Part shown: positions 1 through 7,908 of the stretch, in pieces | How positions within the stretch are numbered: the first letter of the stretch is position 1 | Layout of the letters: every line of letters starts with the position of its first letter | Source of the DNA: GCA-2731375 sp047518225 | GTDB taxonomy: Bacteria > Pseudomonadota > Alphaproteobacteria > GCA-2731375 | NCBI GenBank assembly: GCA_047518225.1 | Contig: JAKZRK010000101.1 | Location: 1-22,257 of the forward strand | Length of the DNA stretch: 22,257 nt | Direction of reading: 5' to 3' | Program-made: the position numbers and the translations under genes | The notes under the pieces: generated by a model | What the model was told of the DNA's origin: nothing | What the model saw: the letters and a program-made list of their open reading frames with translations, nothing else | The model's database searches: none

Positions 1-73
1 CCGGTTCAAATTCGAACAATGTTGGGCTACACTCTGTTTGCATCGGGGCCTCTCCGGAATTGCGGTAAGCGAT

Positions 74-86
74 TGGCGAATCGCCA
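74..86. promoter_or_regulatory. 13-bp perfect inverted repeat upstream of the amine dehydrogenase gene
   Basis: TGGCGA-A-TCGCCA reads the same on both strands around position 80. An overlapping alternative pairing, GCGATT (69-74) with AATCGC (79-84), would form a small hairpin. It lies about 200 bases before the dehydrogenase start in a stretch with no convincing gene. It could be a regulator binding site or part of the end of an upstream gene outside the window. No regulator gene is adjacent, so the assignment is tentative. Confidence 0.3.
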
Positions 87-175
87 TTTTCCGCGATTCC
101 CCGCCTCAATGCATCAAGGGGTTTGAGAAATCCGGGCTAGCACGCGAGTACCAACCATGGGACCGCAATCGCATC

Positions 176-204
176 TTGGTCGATACCGCCACCATAGGTA
201 TAGA
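176..204 (+). promoter_or_regulatory. Possible sigma-70-like promoter of the amine dehydrogenase gene
   Basis: TTGGTC (176-181) and TATAGA (199-204) are separated by 17 bases, in the right orientation and about 80 bases before the ATG at 287. The -10 half is fair and the -35 half matches only its first three bases well. The rest of 1-286 holds no gene I can support. The dehydrogenase has a good ribosome binding site, GAGGA at 275-279, seven bases before its ATG. Confidence 0.3.
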
Positions 205-286
205 AAAATGCGTGTCCAATTTATATGCGGCGGTTCAGAAGCAAGTTTGTCGCTAATTTTTATTAGAAGTCAGTGAGGACAGTCCC

Positions 287-2350
287 ATGGCGCGCGATCC
301 CCGATACGATATTCTGTTCGAACCGGTAAAGATCGGTCCGGTAACGGCACGCAACCGCTTCTATCAGGCGCCCCATTGCAATGGCATGGGGCGTACCCAT
401 CCGACCGCAATGGCGGTGATGCGGGGGGTCAAGGCCGAAGGCGGCTGGGCGGTGGTTTGCACCGAACAATGCGACATCCATCCCACCTCCGAAACCACGC
501 GTGAAATCCGCCTGTGGGACGACCGTGACATCCCGGCCCTGGCGCGGATGACGGCGCAGGTCCACCAACATGGCAGCCTGGCCGGTATCGAGCTGACCCA
601 CATGGGTTATCACGCCTATAACGCCACCTCGCGCGAGGTGGCCATGGCGCCCAGCGCCACGCCGACATTTGGCATCGCGCTGGCGCATGCGCGCGAGATG
701 GACCTCGCCGACATTGCCGACTATCGGCGCTGGCACCGCGCCGCCGTGCGCCGCGCCAAACAGGCCGGTTTTGACATTATCGTCGTCTATGCAGGCCATG
801 GCCTCTCGCTGGCCATGCATTTTCTCTCGCCGCTGACCAACCGCCGCACGGATGAATATGGCGGCAGCCTGGAGAACCGGGCGCGGCTTCTGCGTGAACT
901 TATCGAGGACACCAAGGAGGAGGTTGGCGATAGCTGCGGCATCGCGGTGCGTATAGCAGTGGACGAGTTGCTGGGGGCGGCGGGGATCACCTCGGATCGC
1001 GAGGGCCGTCTGGTTCTGGACCTGCTGGGCGAGCTGCCTGATCTGTGGGATGTCAATGTCAGCGAGTGGCACAACGATTCCCAAACCTCGCGTTTTTCCG
1101 AGGAGGGTTTCCAGGAGCCCTATATTTCGTTCGTCAAGCAGCATACCTCCAAGCCCGTGGTGGGCGTGGGGCGCTATACCTCGCCCGACCGCATGGTCTC
1201 GCTGATTAACAAGGGCGTGCTCGACATGATCGGCGCGGCGCGGCCGTCGATTGCGGACCCGTTCCTGCCGAAAAAGATCGAGGAGGGCCGGATTGACGAC
1301 ATCCGTGAATGCATCGGTTGCAATATCTGTGTCGCCTCCGACATGCTTTCCGCGCCTATCCGCTGTACCCAGAACCCGACCATGGGAGAGGAATGGCGGC
1401 GCGGTTGGCATCCCGAACGGATCGCGGCAAAAGACACGGACGATACGGTGCTGGTGGTCGGCGCCGGTCCCGCGGGCCTGGAAGCGGCGATGTCCCTGGG
1501 CCGGCGCGGCTATGATATAATGCTGGCGGAAGCCGGCACCGAGCTTGGCGGCCGGGTCGCACGCGAATGCCGATTGCCCGGGCTTTCGGCCTGGGGCCGG
1601 GTGCGGGACTATCGCACCGGCCAGTTGAACCAGCTGGCCAATGTCGGCGTCTATCTCGACAGCGCGATGACGGCGGAAACCGTGCTTGAAACCCAATGCA
1701 CGCTGGTCGCGGTGGCGACGGGTTCGACCTGGCGCCGCGATGGCACGGGGCGCAGCCACGTGGTTCCTATTCCCGGCCTTGGTGACGGCAACGTCTTCAC
1801 ACCAGACGATGTCATGGCCGAGGCGCCGATCGCGGGGCCCGTGGTCGTGTTCGATGACGACTATTATTATATGGGCGGGGTGATCGCCGAAAGGCTGCGG
1901 GCCCAGGGCCACGCGGTCACGCTGGTCACGCCGATGGCGGAAGCCTCGGCCTGGACGGTCTACACGCTGGAGCTCGGCCGCATTCAACAACGGCTGCTCG
2001 AGGCAGGCATCGAAATTCTGGGCTCTCACATGCTATCGGGCCTTGGCAGGGACGAGGCCGAGGCAGCTTGCATCCACACCGGACGCACCCGCAGGCTTGC
2101 CTGCTCGGCCCTGGTTCTGGTAACCGGGCAGGATTCCGACCTTTCCCTTTACGAGGCCCTCACACGGGACCAAGAAGTAATGGCCGCCGCCGGTATTCGC
2201 CGTGTCACGCGAATAGGCGATGCGCTGGCGCCGGGCACTATAGCGGCGGCAACATGGAGCGGACACCGTTTCGCCCGAGAGCTTGGCCAGAGATTGCCCG
2301 ACGAGCCGACCTACCGCTATGAACTGCCGGCCCTGGCCGAGCCCGTATGA
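287..2350 (+). CDS. Trimethylamine/dimethylamine/histamine dehydrogenase-family iron-sulfur flavoprotein
   Basis: This enzyme (687 aa) probably oxidatively deaminates an amine and passes electrons to an electron-transfer flavoprotein. The N-terminal FMN barrel has C31 in FYQAPHCNGMG, the position that carries 6-S-cysteinyl-FMN in trimethylamine dehydrogenase. Y168, H171 and D264 match that family's catalytic residues. C342, C345, C348 and C360 (CIGCNIC...C) should bind one 4Fe-4S cluster. The C-terminal half starts with a dinucleotide-binding motif, VLVVGAGPAGLEAA. The aromatic bowl that holds trimethylamine (Tyr60, Trp264, Trp355) is replaced here by Q61, W261 and D352. As I recall the published structures, that is the histamine dehydrogenase pattern, and dimethylamine dehydrogenase shares the Gln. 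Length is nearer histamine dehydrogenase (about 690) than trimethylamine dehydrogenase (about 730). The family is certain and the substrate is not. A Liv-type transporter lies downstream. Confidence 0.93.
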   Translation: MARDPRYDILFEPVKIGPVTARNRFYQAPHCNGMGRTHPTAMAVMRGVKAEGGWAVVCTEQCDIHPTSETTREIRLWDDRDIPALARMTAQVHQHGSLAGIELTHMGYHAYNATSREVAMAPSATPTFGIALAHAREMDLADIADYRRWHRAAVRRAKQAGFDIIVVYAGHGLSLAMHFLSPLTNRRTDEYGGSLENRARLLRELIEDTKEEVGDSCGIAVRIAVDELLGAAGITSDREGRLVLDLLGELPDLWDVNVSEWHNDSQTSRFSEEGFQEPYISFVKQHTSKPVVGVGRYTSPDRMVSLINKGVLDMIGAARPSIADPFLPKKIEEGRIDDIRECIGCNICVASDMLSAPIRCTQNPTMGEEWRRGWHPERIAAKDTDDTVLVVGAGPAGLEAAMSLGRRGYDIMLAEAGTELGGRVARECRLPGLSAWGRVRDYRTGQLNQLANVGVYLDSAMTAETVLETQCTLVAVATGSTWRRDGTGRSHVVPIPGLGDGNVFTPDDVMAEAPIAGPVVVFDDDYYYMGGVIAERLRAQGHAVTLVTPMAEASAWTVYTLELGRIQQRLLEAGIEILGSHMLSGLGRDEAEAACIHTGRTRRLACSALVLVTGQDSDLSLYEALTRDQEVMAAAGIRRVTRIGDALAPGTIAAATWSGHRFARELGQRLPDEPTYRYELPALAEPV

Positions 2351-2381
2351 GACTCTATAAGACGAAGATAGAGGCGGCGCC

Positions 2382-2641
2382 ATGACCGGAAAAGAAACCC
2401 TGCTGCACCAGGCGCGGGAAACGCCTTGGCGGCAGATCCGGCGCTTGCGGGCGAGGCCTTGCTGGCCGCCTTGGAACGTCAATCGGTATGCCTATCGCTT
2501 GAGAACCTGACCACTTTCCCGTTCGTCCGCGAGGCGATGGCGGCTGGCGATCTGAGCCTGCACGGCTGGTATCTCAACATCTTCGACGGTGTCCTGGAAA
2601 TATGGAATCCCGACGCCGGGACTTTCGAGCAGCAAAGTTAG
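2382..2641 (+). pseudogene. Remnant of a beta-carbonic anhydrase (C-terminal end, frameshifted)
   Basis: The frame from a TTG at 2426 to 2641 encodes about 71 residues that resemble the C-terminal end of beta-carbonic anhydrases. Marks are SLENLTTFPFVREAM followed by LHGWYLNIFDGVLEIW. The whole zinc-binding part (Cys-Asp, His, Cys) is absent. An ATG at 2382 with a weak upstream GAGG opens a different frame, MTGKETLLHQARET, that runs to a stop overlapping the remnant. Joining the two needs a frameshift between about 2420 and 2430. Even joined, the product would be about 86 residues against the usual 200-220. This is most likely a decayed or truncated copy left downstream of the dehydrogenase gene. 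A small intact protein starting at the TTG is the alternative, but it has no ribosome binding site. Confidence 0.65.
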
Positions 2642-2809
2642 ATGGTCAGCCGCGATAAAAGAGAGCGGCGGACGAATTCTACCATCTTAAATGTTTCTAT
2701 TCATAAGCATTTTGGATTAGAAATGACGGAAGGCAAAAAGACCAGATAACTGAACTTGGCAGAACCGGGATCGATCCGGCTTCCAACCATCAACCTAGGG
2801 AGAAAGATA

Positions 2810-3991
2810 ATGAAGAAACTGCTAGTCGCGACGGCAATAGCCGCGCTTATGAGTACGGCGGTCAACGCTGAAACCATCAAATTGGGTGTCATCTTGGGCT
2901 ATACCGGTCCAATCGAATCCCTGACCCCTGATATGGCGGCGGGCGCCGAGTTGGCGATCAAGGAAGTCAGCGAAAGCGGCGCGCTGCTGGGCGGCGCCAA
3001 AGTCATCTCGGTACGTGGCGACACCACCTGCACGGATTCCGCCGCCGCCACGGCGGCCACCGAACGTCTGGTTACCTCCGACAATATCAACGCCATCGTT
3101 GGCGGCGATTGTTCCGGCGTGACCACCGCCATGCTGCAAAATGTGGCCCTGGCCAACGGCATCGTGATGGTCTCCCCATCGGCTACCTCGCCGGCCCTGT
3201 CCACCATCAAGGACAACGGCCTGTTTTTCCGCACCGCCCCCTCCGACGCGCGGCAGGGGCAGGTCCTTACCGCCGTTTTAAATGACAAAGGCATCAAGTC
3301 CGCGGCGCTGACCTATACCAATAACGATTATGGCAAGGGTCTGGCCAACAGCATCAAAACCAACTTCGAAAAATCCGGCGGCAAGATCACGATTTCCGCC
3401 GCCCACGAAGATGGCAAGGCGGATTATACGGCGGAAGTCGGTGCACTGGCGGCCGCGGGCGGCGACGTTTTGATCGTCGCGGGGTACCTGGACCAGGGTG
3501 GTAAAGGCATAATTCAGGCCGCCCTGGATACCGGTGCTTTCGAGACATTCGTACTGCCCGACGGCATGATCGGCGACAGTCTGCCAACGGCCATCGGCGC
3601 GGACCTCAACGGTTCCTTTGGCACGGTTCCCGGTACCGACAGCCCCGGTGCGGCAAAGTTCGGTGAAATGGCCAAGGCGGCAGGCTTCAAGGCCGGTCCG
3701 TTCGCCTCGGAATCCTATGACGCCGCGGCCTTGATCTTGTTGGCCATGCAGGCCGCCGGCTCCTCCAAAAGCAAGATGCTCAAGGACAAGATCATGGGCG
3801 TCGCCAATGCGCCGGGAACCAAGATCTATCCGGGCGAACTGGCCAAGGGCTTGAAGATCCTGGCCAACGGCGGCCAGATCGATTATGTGGGCGCCTCGGC
3901 GGTCGAATTGATCGGGGCCGGTGAAAGTGCCGGCAATTACCGCGAGATCCTCGTGTCCGGTGGCAAGAACACTACCGCGCGCTTCCGCTAA
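2810..3991 (+). CDS. livK: Liv-type ABC transporter periplasmic substrate-binding protein
   Basis: This protein (393 aa) captures a small ligand in the periplasm and delivers it to the permease encoded downstream. I chose the ATG at 2810, not an upstream in-frame TTG, because AGGGAGAAAG (2797-2806) sits just before it. It also gives a clean signal peptide: MKKLLVATAIAALMSTAVNA with cleavage after Ala20. The mature protein begins ETIKLGVILGYTGPIE, as in type I periplasmic binding proteins of the Leu/Ile/Val family (PF13458 type). Two cysteines in the first lobe (DTTCTDS and GGDCSGV) could form a disulfide. Family members bind branched-chain amino acids, amides, urea or aromatic acids, so the gene symbol marks the family, not a proven ligand. 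The amine dehydrogenase upstream suggests an amine-related ligand is possible. Confidence 0.92.
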   Translation: MKKLLVATAIAALMSTAVNAETIKLGVILGYTGPIESLTPDMAAGAELAIKEVSESGALLGGAKVISVRGDTTCTDSAAATAATERLVTSDNINAIVGGDCSGVTTAMLQNVALANGIVMVSPSATSPALSTIKDNGLFFRTAPSDARQGQVLTAVLNDKGIKSAALTYTNNDYGKGLANSIKTNFEKSGGKITISAAHEDGKADYTAEVGALAAAGGDVLIVAGYLDQGGKGIIQAALDTGAFETFVLPDGMIGDSLPTAIGADLNGSFGTVPGTDSPGAAKFGEMAKAAGFKAGPFASESYDAAALILLAMQAAGSSKSKMLKDKIMGVANAPGTKIYPGELAKGLKILANGGQIDYVGASAVELIGAGESAGNYREILVSGGKNTTARFR

Positions 3992-4020
3992 TTCAACATA
4001 CACAGTCATGAATTGATTAT

Positions 4021-4057
4021 GGGAAACGGTTTGGTCAAATGCGCCGGACCGTTTCCC
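4021..4057 (+). promoter_or_regulatory. Intercistronic hairpin between binding-protein and ATPase genes
   Basis: GGGAAACGGT (4021-4030) pairs perfectly with ACCGTTTCCC (4048-4057). The 17-base loop can pair further through G-C and G-U pairs. No run of T follows, so it is a poor intrinsic terminator. It sits in the only sizeable gap of the operon (3992-4073). The likely role is to protect the 3' end of the binding-protein mRNA or to cause partial termination. Either would give more binding protein than membrane components, as known for malE-malF type hairpins. Confidence 0.7.
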
Positions 4058-4073
4058 ACTCTTTCCAGATTTC

Positions 4074-4856
4074 ATGATCGAAGTTGATAATCTACATATG
4101 AATTTCGGCGGCATTCGAGCCGTCGACGGGGTCTCCTTGTCTATCGAGGGCGGCCGAATTTCCGGCCTGATCGGCCCAAACGGCGCGGGCAAAACCACCC
4201 TTTTCAATGTCATTGCCGGGGTCTACATGCCGACCTCGGGCAAGGTCTATCTGGACGGCGTCGATATTACCGGCCTGAAGCCCCACGAATTATGCGCCAG
4301 GGGCATGCTGCGCACCTTCCAAATCGCCCAGGAATTCGGCACCCTGACGGTCCGCGAAAATCTCATGATGGTGCCCTGCGATCAATCCGGCGAGAATTTG
4401 CTGGACAGTTGGCTGCGCCCCAAGCAAGTGCGTTTGGAAGAAGAGCGCGTTCGCGCCAAGGCCGACGAGGTCATCGAGTTTTTGGAAATTACCCAGGTCG
4501 CCGACGAATTGGCCAGCAATCTATCGGGTGGCCAGAAGAAACTTCTGGAACTTGGCCGCACCATGATGGTGGACGCCAAGATCGTTTTTCTGGACGAGGT
4601 CGGCGCGGGCGTCAATCGCACCCTGCTCAAGACCCTGGGTGATGCGATCCTGCGCCTGCAACAGGAACGCGGCTATACTTTTTGCATGATCGAACATGAC
4701 ATGGATTTTATTTCGCGCCTTTGCGATCCGGTGATCGTGATGGCGGAAGGCGCGGTCCTGGCACAGGGCAGCGCCGACGAAGTGAAAGCCAACGAACAGG
4801 TGATTGAGGCCTATTTGGGCACCGGCATGAAAAACAGGCCGGAGCCGGTCCGGTGA
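4074..4856 (+). CDS. livG: Liv-type ABC transporter ATP-binding protein (LivG)
   Basis: This is one of two ATPases (260 aa) that power the Liv-type importer at the inner face of the cytoplasmic membrane. Walker A is GPNGAGKTT (residues 34-42), the signature is LSGGQKK near residue 150, and Walker B is IVFLDE. The switch histidine lies in MIEHDMDFI. The residues after Walker B read LDEVGAGVN, where LivG proteins normally have LDEPAAGLN, so the D-loop proline is lost. The ATG at 4074 has no clear ribosome binding site (CTTTCCAGATTTC precedes it). Translation may depend on the hairpin just upstream, or simply be weak. The last bases overlap the start of the next gene. Confidence 0.93.
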   Translation: MIEVDNLHMNFGGIRAVDGVSLSIEGGRISGLIGPNGAGKTTLFNVIAGVYMPTSGKVYLDGVDITGLKPHELCARGMLRTFQIAQEFGTLTVRENLMMVPCDQSGENLLDSWLRPKQVRLEEERVRAKADEVIEFLEITQVADELASNLSGGQKKLLELGRTMMVDAKIVFLDEVGAGVNRTLLKTLGDAILRLQQERGYTFCMIEHDMDFISRLCDPVIVMAEGAVLAQGSADEVKANEQVIEAYLGTGMKNRPEPVR

Positions 4857-5569
4857 GTTCCGCGGAAAATTATTTGATCGGTGAACATTTGACCGGCGGC
4901 TATGGCGGTGCGGACATCCTGCATGACTGCACCATCGGCGTCGGGCGCGGTGAAATCGCGGTTATCGTCGGCCCTAATGGCGCAGGCAAATCCACCGCCA
5001 TGAAGGCGGTATTCGGCATGCTTAACCTGCACGAAGGATCGGTTCACCTGGATGGCGACGACATCACCGGAATGACGCCACAGGCCCGCGTCGCCAAGGG
5101 TATGAGCTTCGTGCCGCAGAACCGCAATGTCTTTACCTCCATGTCGGTGGAGGAAAACCTGGAAATGGGCGCCTTCATTCGCCGGGACGATTTTGCCGAC
5201 ACCATGGAGCAGGTGTTTGACCTATTTCCGGTCCTGAGGGAAAAACGCCGGCAGCCGGCGGGCGAACTGTCGGGCGGCCAGCGCCAACAGGTAGCCGTGG
5301 GCCGGGCCCTTATGACCCAGCCGAAAGTGTTGATGCTGGATGAACCTACCGCCGGGGTTTCGCCAATCGTGATGGATGAATTGTTCGACCGGATTATCGA
5401 AGTCGCCAAAAGCGGCATCGCCATTCTGATGGTGGAGCAGAATGCCCGACAGGCCCTGAACATCGCGGACAAGGGCTATGTACTGGTGCAGGGGCGAAAC
5501 CGCTATACCGATACCGGCGCCGCGCTGTTGGCAAATCCGGACGTCCGCAAAGCGTTTTTGGGCCTCTAA
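4853..5569 (+). CDS. livF: Liv-type ABC transporter ATP-binding protein (LivF)
   Basis: The second ATPase (238 aa) of the importer, forming the heterodimer with LivG. Walker A is GPNGAGKST near residue 43, the signature is LSGGQRQQVAVGRAL, and Walker B is VLMLDEPTAGVSP. The switch region MVEQNARQAL is the typical LivF form, with Gln-Asn where LivG has His. The GTG start at 4853 overlaps the livG stop in a GTGA arrangement, which implies translational coupling. Every motif needed for ATP hydrolysis is present. Confidence 0.94.
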   Translation: MSSAENYLIGEHLTGGYGGADILHDCTIGVGRGEIAVIVGPNGAGKSTAMKAVFGMLNLHEGSVHLDGDDITGMTPQARVAKGMSFVPQNRNVFTSMSVEENLEMGAFIRRDDFADTMEQVFDLFPVLREKRRQPAGELSGGQRQQVAVGRALMTQPKVLMLDEPTAGVSPIVMDELFDRIIEVAKSGIAILMVEQNARQALNIADKGYVLVQGRNRYTDTGAALLANPDVRKAFLGL

Positions 5570-5573
5570 GAAA

Positions 5574-6587
5574 ATGGACGGCATCCTGAACGCGCTCTTC
5601 CTGTTGTCCAATTACGTCATCGTGCCCGGCATGGCATATGGCAGCCAGTTGGCCATTGGCGCCCTGGGCGTTACCTTGATCTATGGCATATTGCGCTTTT
5701 CCAATTTCGCCCATGGCGACACCATGGCGTTCGGGACCATGGCCACCGTCCTGGCTACCTGGTCGCTGCAGTCCTGGGGCGTTTCGATCGCACCACTGCC
5801 AACCGCGCTTTTGGCTCTACCGTTTGGCATCGCCTGCACGATCCTGCTTTGCCTTGCGACTGACCGCTGGGTATACCGTTTCTATCGGCGGGAAAAAGCG
5901 GCACCCGTGGTCTTTCTGATTGCCTCCGTCGGCGTGATGTTCGTGCTCAACGGCGTGGTGCGTTTCATTATCGGCCCGGATGATCAGCGCTTTGCCGACG
6001 GCGAACGCTTCATCATAAAGGCCCGTGAATTCAAGCGCCTGACCGATTTTAGCGAAGGCATCACCTTCAAGACCTCGCAAGGCCTGACCATTTTGACGGC
6101 GTTGATCGTGGTGGTGGCGCTGTTCTGGTTTCTGAACCGAACCCGCGCCGGCAAGTCCATGCGCGCATTTTCCGATAACGAGGATCTCGCCCTGCTCTCC
6201 GGGATCAATCCTGAACGGGTGGTGATGATAACCTGGATCATCGCCGCTACGCTCGCCACCATTGCTGGCGTCCTTTATGGCCTGGACAAGAGTTTCAAGC
6301 CGTTCACCTATTTCCAGCTTTTATTGCCGATCTTCGCCGCCGCCATCGTTGGCGGCCTGGGCAACCCGCTGGGCGCCATAGCGGGTGGCTTTATCATCGC
6401 CTTTTCGGAGGTCACGGTTACCTACGCCTACAAAAAATTTCTTGCCTACATCGTACCCGGTGATTGGGCCCCTGATGGCTTGGTGCAGTTGTTGTCCACG
6501 GATTACAAGTTCGCGGTCTCTTTCGCCATTTTGGTATTGGTGTTGTTGTTGCGGCCGACGGGTATATTTGGAGGCAAGACCGCATGA
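5574..6587 (+). CDS. livH: Liv-type ABC transporter permease (LivH)
   Basis: An inner-membrane permease subunit (337 aa) with about eight hydrophobic segments. It carries the LivH hallmarks QLAIGALGVTLIYGILRFSN and FAHGDTMAFG near the N-terminus. The later stretch AAAIVGGLGNPLGAIAGG matches the ATPase-coupling region of the family. I chose the ATG at 5574, four bases after the livF stop, because 32 upstream in-frame codons lie inside livF and begin before any LivH homology. The final ATGA overlaps the livM start. Confidence 0.92.
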   Translation: MDGILNALFLLSNYVIVPGMAYGSQLAIGALGVTLIYGILRFSNFAHGDTMAFGTMATVLATWSLQSWGVSIAPLPTALLALPFGIACTILLCLATDRWVYRFYRREKAAPVVFLIASVGVMFVLNGVVRFIIGPDDQRFADGERFIIKAREFKRLTDFSEGITFKTSQGLTILTALIVVVALFWFLNRTRAGKSMRAFSDNEDLALLSGINPERVVMITWIIAATLATIAGVLYGLDKSFKPFTYFQLLLPIFAAAIVGGLGNPLGAIAGGFIIAFSEVTVTYAYKKFLAYIVPGDWAPDGLVQLLSTDYKFAVSFAILVLVLLLRPTGIFGGKTA

Positions 6588-7888
6588 ACGGGAACCTGCG
6601 CGCCATTTCCATGTTCGTGGCGATGTTCGCGGCCTTGGCCGCGGTCGGCCTGATCCAAAGCTGGTCCCTGGCGCTGGCGATCCTGAACCTCTGCCTGATC
6701 TCGGCGGTGATGTCTCTTGGCGTCAACATCCAATGGGGCTATGCTGGGCTATTCAATGTTGGGATCATGGGCTTCGCGGCGCTGGGCGGTGTCACCGGCG
6801 TTCTGGTTTCCGCCGCGCCGGTCACGGCGGCCTGGCAGGCGGGTGGCGACGGTATCGTAATCGCCCTGGCGGTTTCCCTGGCGACCATTCTGGCGGCGGT
6901 TTTCGCCAGCAAGCGCATGGCCGCCGGGCTGCTTCGAAAACTCGTTCTCACCCTGATAATCGTCGCCGGTTACTTTCTTGCACGATTTTATTTTGATCCC
7001 GCCATCGAAGATATCGAGGCGGTGGAACCGGCCAAAACAGGATACCTGGGCGGCCTTGGACTGCCCATCCTGGTATCCTGGATCGCCGGCGGGCTGCTTG
7101 CCGCCGCCGTCGCCTGGGTTATCGGCAAGATCGCCCTGGGCCTCAGGTCGGACTATCTGGCGATCGCCACCCTGGGCATATCCGAGATCATTATCGCCGT
7201 CCTGAAGAACGAGGACTGGCTTACCCGCGGGGTGAAGAATGTCTCCGGATTGCCCCGCCCGGTGCCTTACGAGGTTGACCTTCAACAAATTCCATGGTTC
7301 CAGGACTGGGCCGCCGCCTTAGGCGCATCGGCGGTGGAGTTCTCCTCCATTTTTGTCAAATTAAGCTATGCGGGCCTGTTCGCCATGGTCCTGCTGGTCA
7401 TACTCTGGCTGTCCCAGCGGGCCTTGCATTCGCCTTGGGGCCGGATGATGCGGGCGATCCGCGATAACGAGCTGGCGGCCTCCGCCATGGGCAAGAACGT
7501 CACCGGCCGCCACCTCCAGGTATTCGTCCTGGGCTCCGCCGTGGTCGGGATCGCGGGCGCCATGCTGACCACCCTGGATGGGCAGTTTACCCCCGCCTCC
7601 TACCAGCCGCTGCGCTTTACCTTCGTCATCTGGGTGATGGTCATCGTCGGCGGCTCAGGCAATAATTGGGGCGCGGTCCTGGGCGGTTTCGTGATCTGGT
7701 TCTTCTGGATCGAGGCCGAGCCCATGGGCCTATGGCTGATGGACCTGCTTACCGCCGGCCTGGCGGAGGACAGCGGCCTGCGCCGGCATCTGTTGGATAG
7801 CGCCGCCCATATGCGCCTGATGACCATGGGCCTGATCCTGCTGCTGGTGCTCCGCTTCAGCCCCCGCGGCCTGATACCGGAACGTTAG
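6584..7888 (+). CDS. livM: Liv-type ABC transporter permease (LivM)
   Basis: The second permease (434 aa), pairing with LivH. Family marks are MSLGVNIQWGYAGLFNVG near residue 45, SDYLAIATLGISEII near residue 190, and a C-terminal VMVIVGGSGNNWGAVLGG. The start overlaps the livH stop in an ATGA. The protein is on the long side: residues about 95-160 add an extra pair of hydrophobic segments with a polar link (EDIEAVEPAKTG) before the core. The stop codon lies within a hairpin that resembles repeats elsewhere in the window. Confidence 0.92.
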   Translation: MNGNLRAISMFVAMFAALAAVGLIQSWSLALAILNLCLISAVMSLGVNIQWGYAGLFNVGIMGFAALGGVTGVLVSAAPVTAAWQAGGDGIVIALAVSLATILAAVFASKRMAAGLLRKLVLTLIIVAGYFLARFYFDPAIEDIEAVEPAKTGYLGGLGLPILVSWIAGGLLAAAVAWVIGKIALGLRSDYLAIATLGISEIIIAVLKNEDWLTRGVKNVSGLPRPVPYEVDLQQIPWFQDWAAALGASAVEFSSIFVKLSYAGLFAMVLLVILWLSQRALHSPWGRMMRAIRDNELAASAMGKNVTGRHLQVFVLGSAVVGIAGAMLTTLDGQFTPASYQPLRFTFVIWVMVIVGGSGNNWGAVLGGFVIWFFWIEAEPMGLWLMDLLTAGLAEDSGLRRHLLDSAAHMRLMTMGLILLLVLRFSPRGLIPER

Positions 7889-7905
7889 AGCGTTTCCGGG
7901 CACAT
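7877..7905 (+). terminator. Hairpin over the livM stop codon, possible operon end
   Basis: CCGGAACG (7877-7884) can pair with CGTTTCCGG (7891-7899) with one bulged T. The TAG stop of livM lies in the loop. No T run follows. It marks the convergent junction with the sensor kinase gene, only 20 bases away, and may limit read-through or stabilise the mRNA end. The 3' half (TAGAGCGTTTCCGGGC, 7886-7901) recurs near the right edge of the window. Confidence 0.4.
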
Positions 7906-7908
7906 TGA

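Noticed and set aside
38..256. A 72-codon plus-strand frame before the amine dehydrogenase
   Set aside because: No family likeness, no ribosome binding site, and it runs through the inverted repeat and candidate promoter.
263..2029. A 588-codon open frame on the minus strand inside the amine dehydrogenase gene
   Set aside because: It lies antisense to a gene with clear catalytic motifs, has no domain likeness, and is the sort of long shadow that GC-rich codon use produces.
2033..2482. A 149-codon minus-strand frame over the end of the dehydrogenase gene
   Set aside because: Antisense to a well-supported coding region and to the carbonic anhydrase remnant; no motif or start signal.
2768..2777. 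Palindrome GGATCGATCC before the binding-protein gene
   Set aside because: Ten bases only, the flanks do not extend the symmetry, and such restriction-site-like palindromes arise by chance in a sequence this long.
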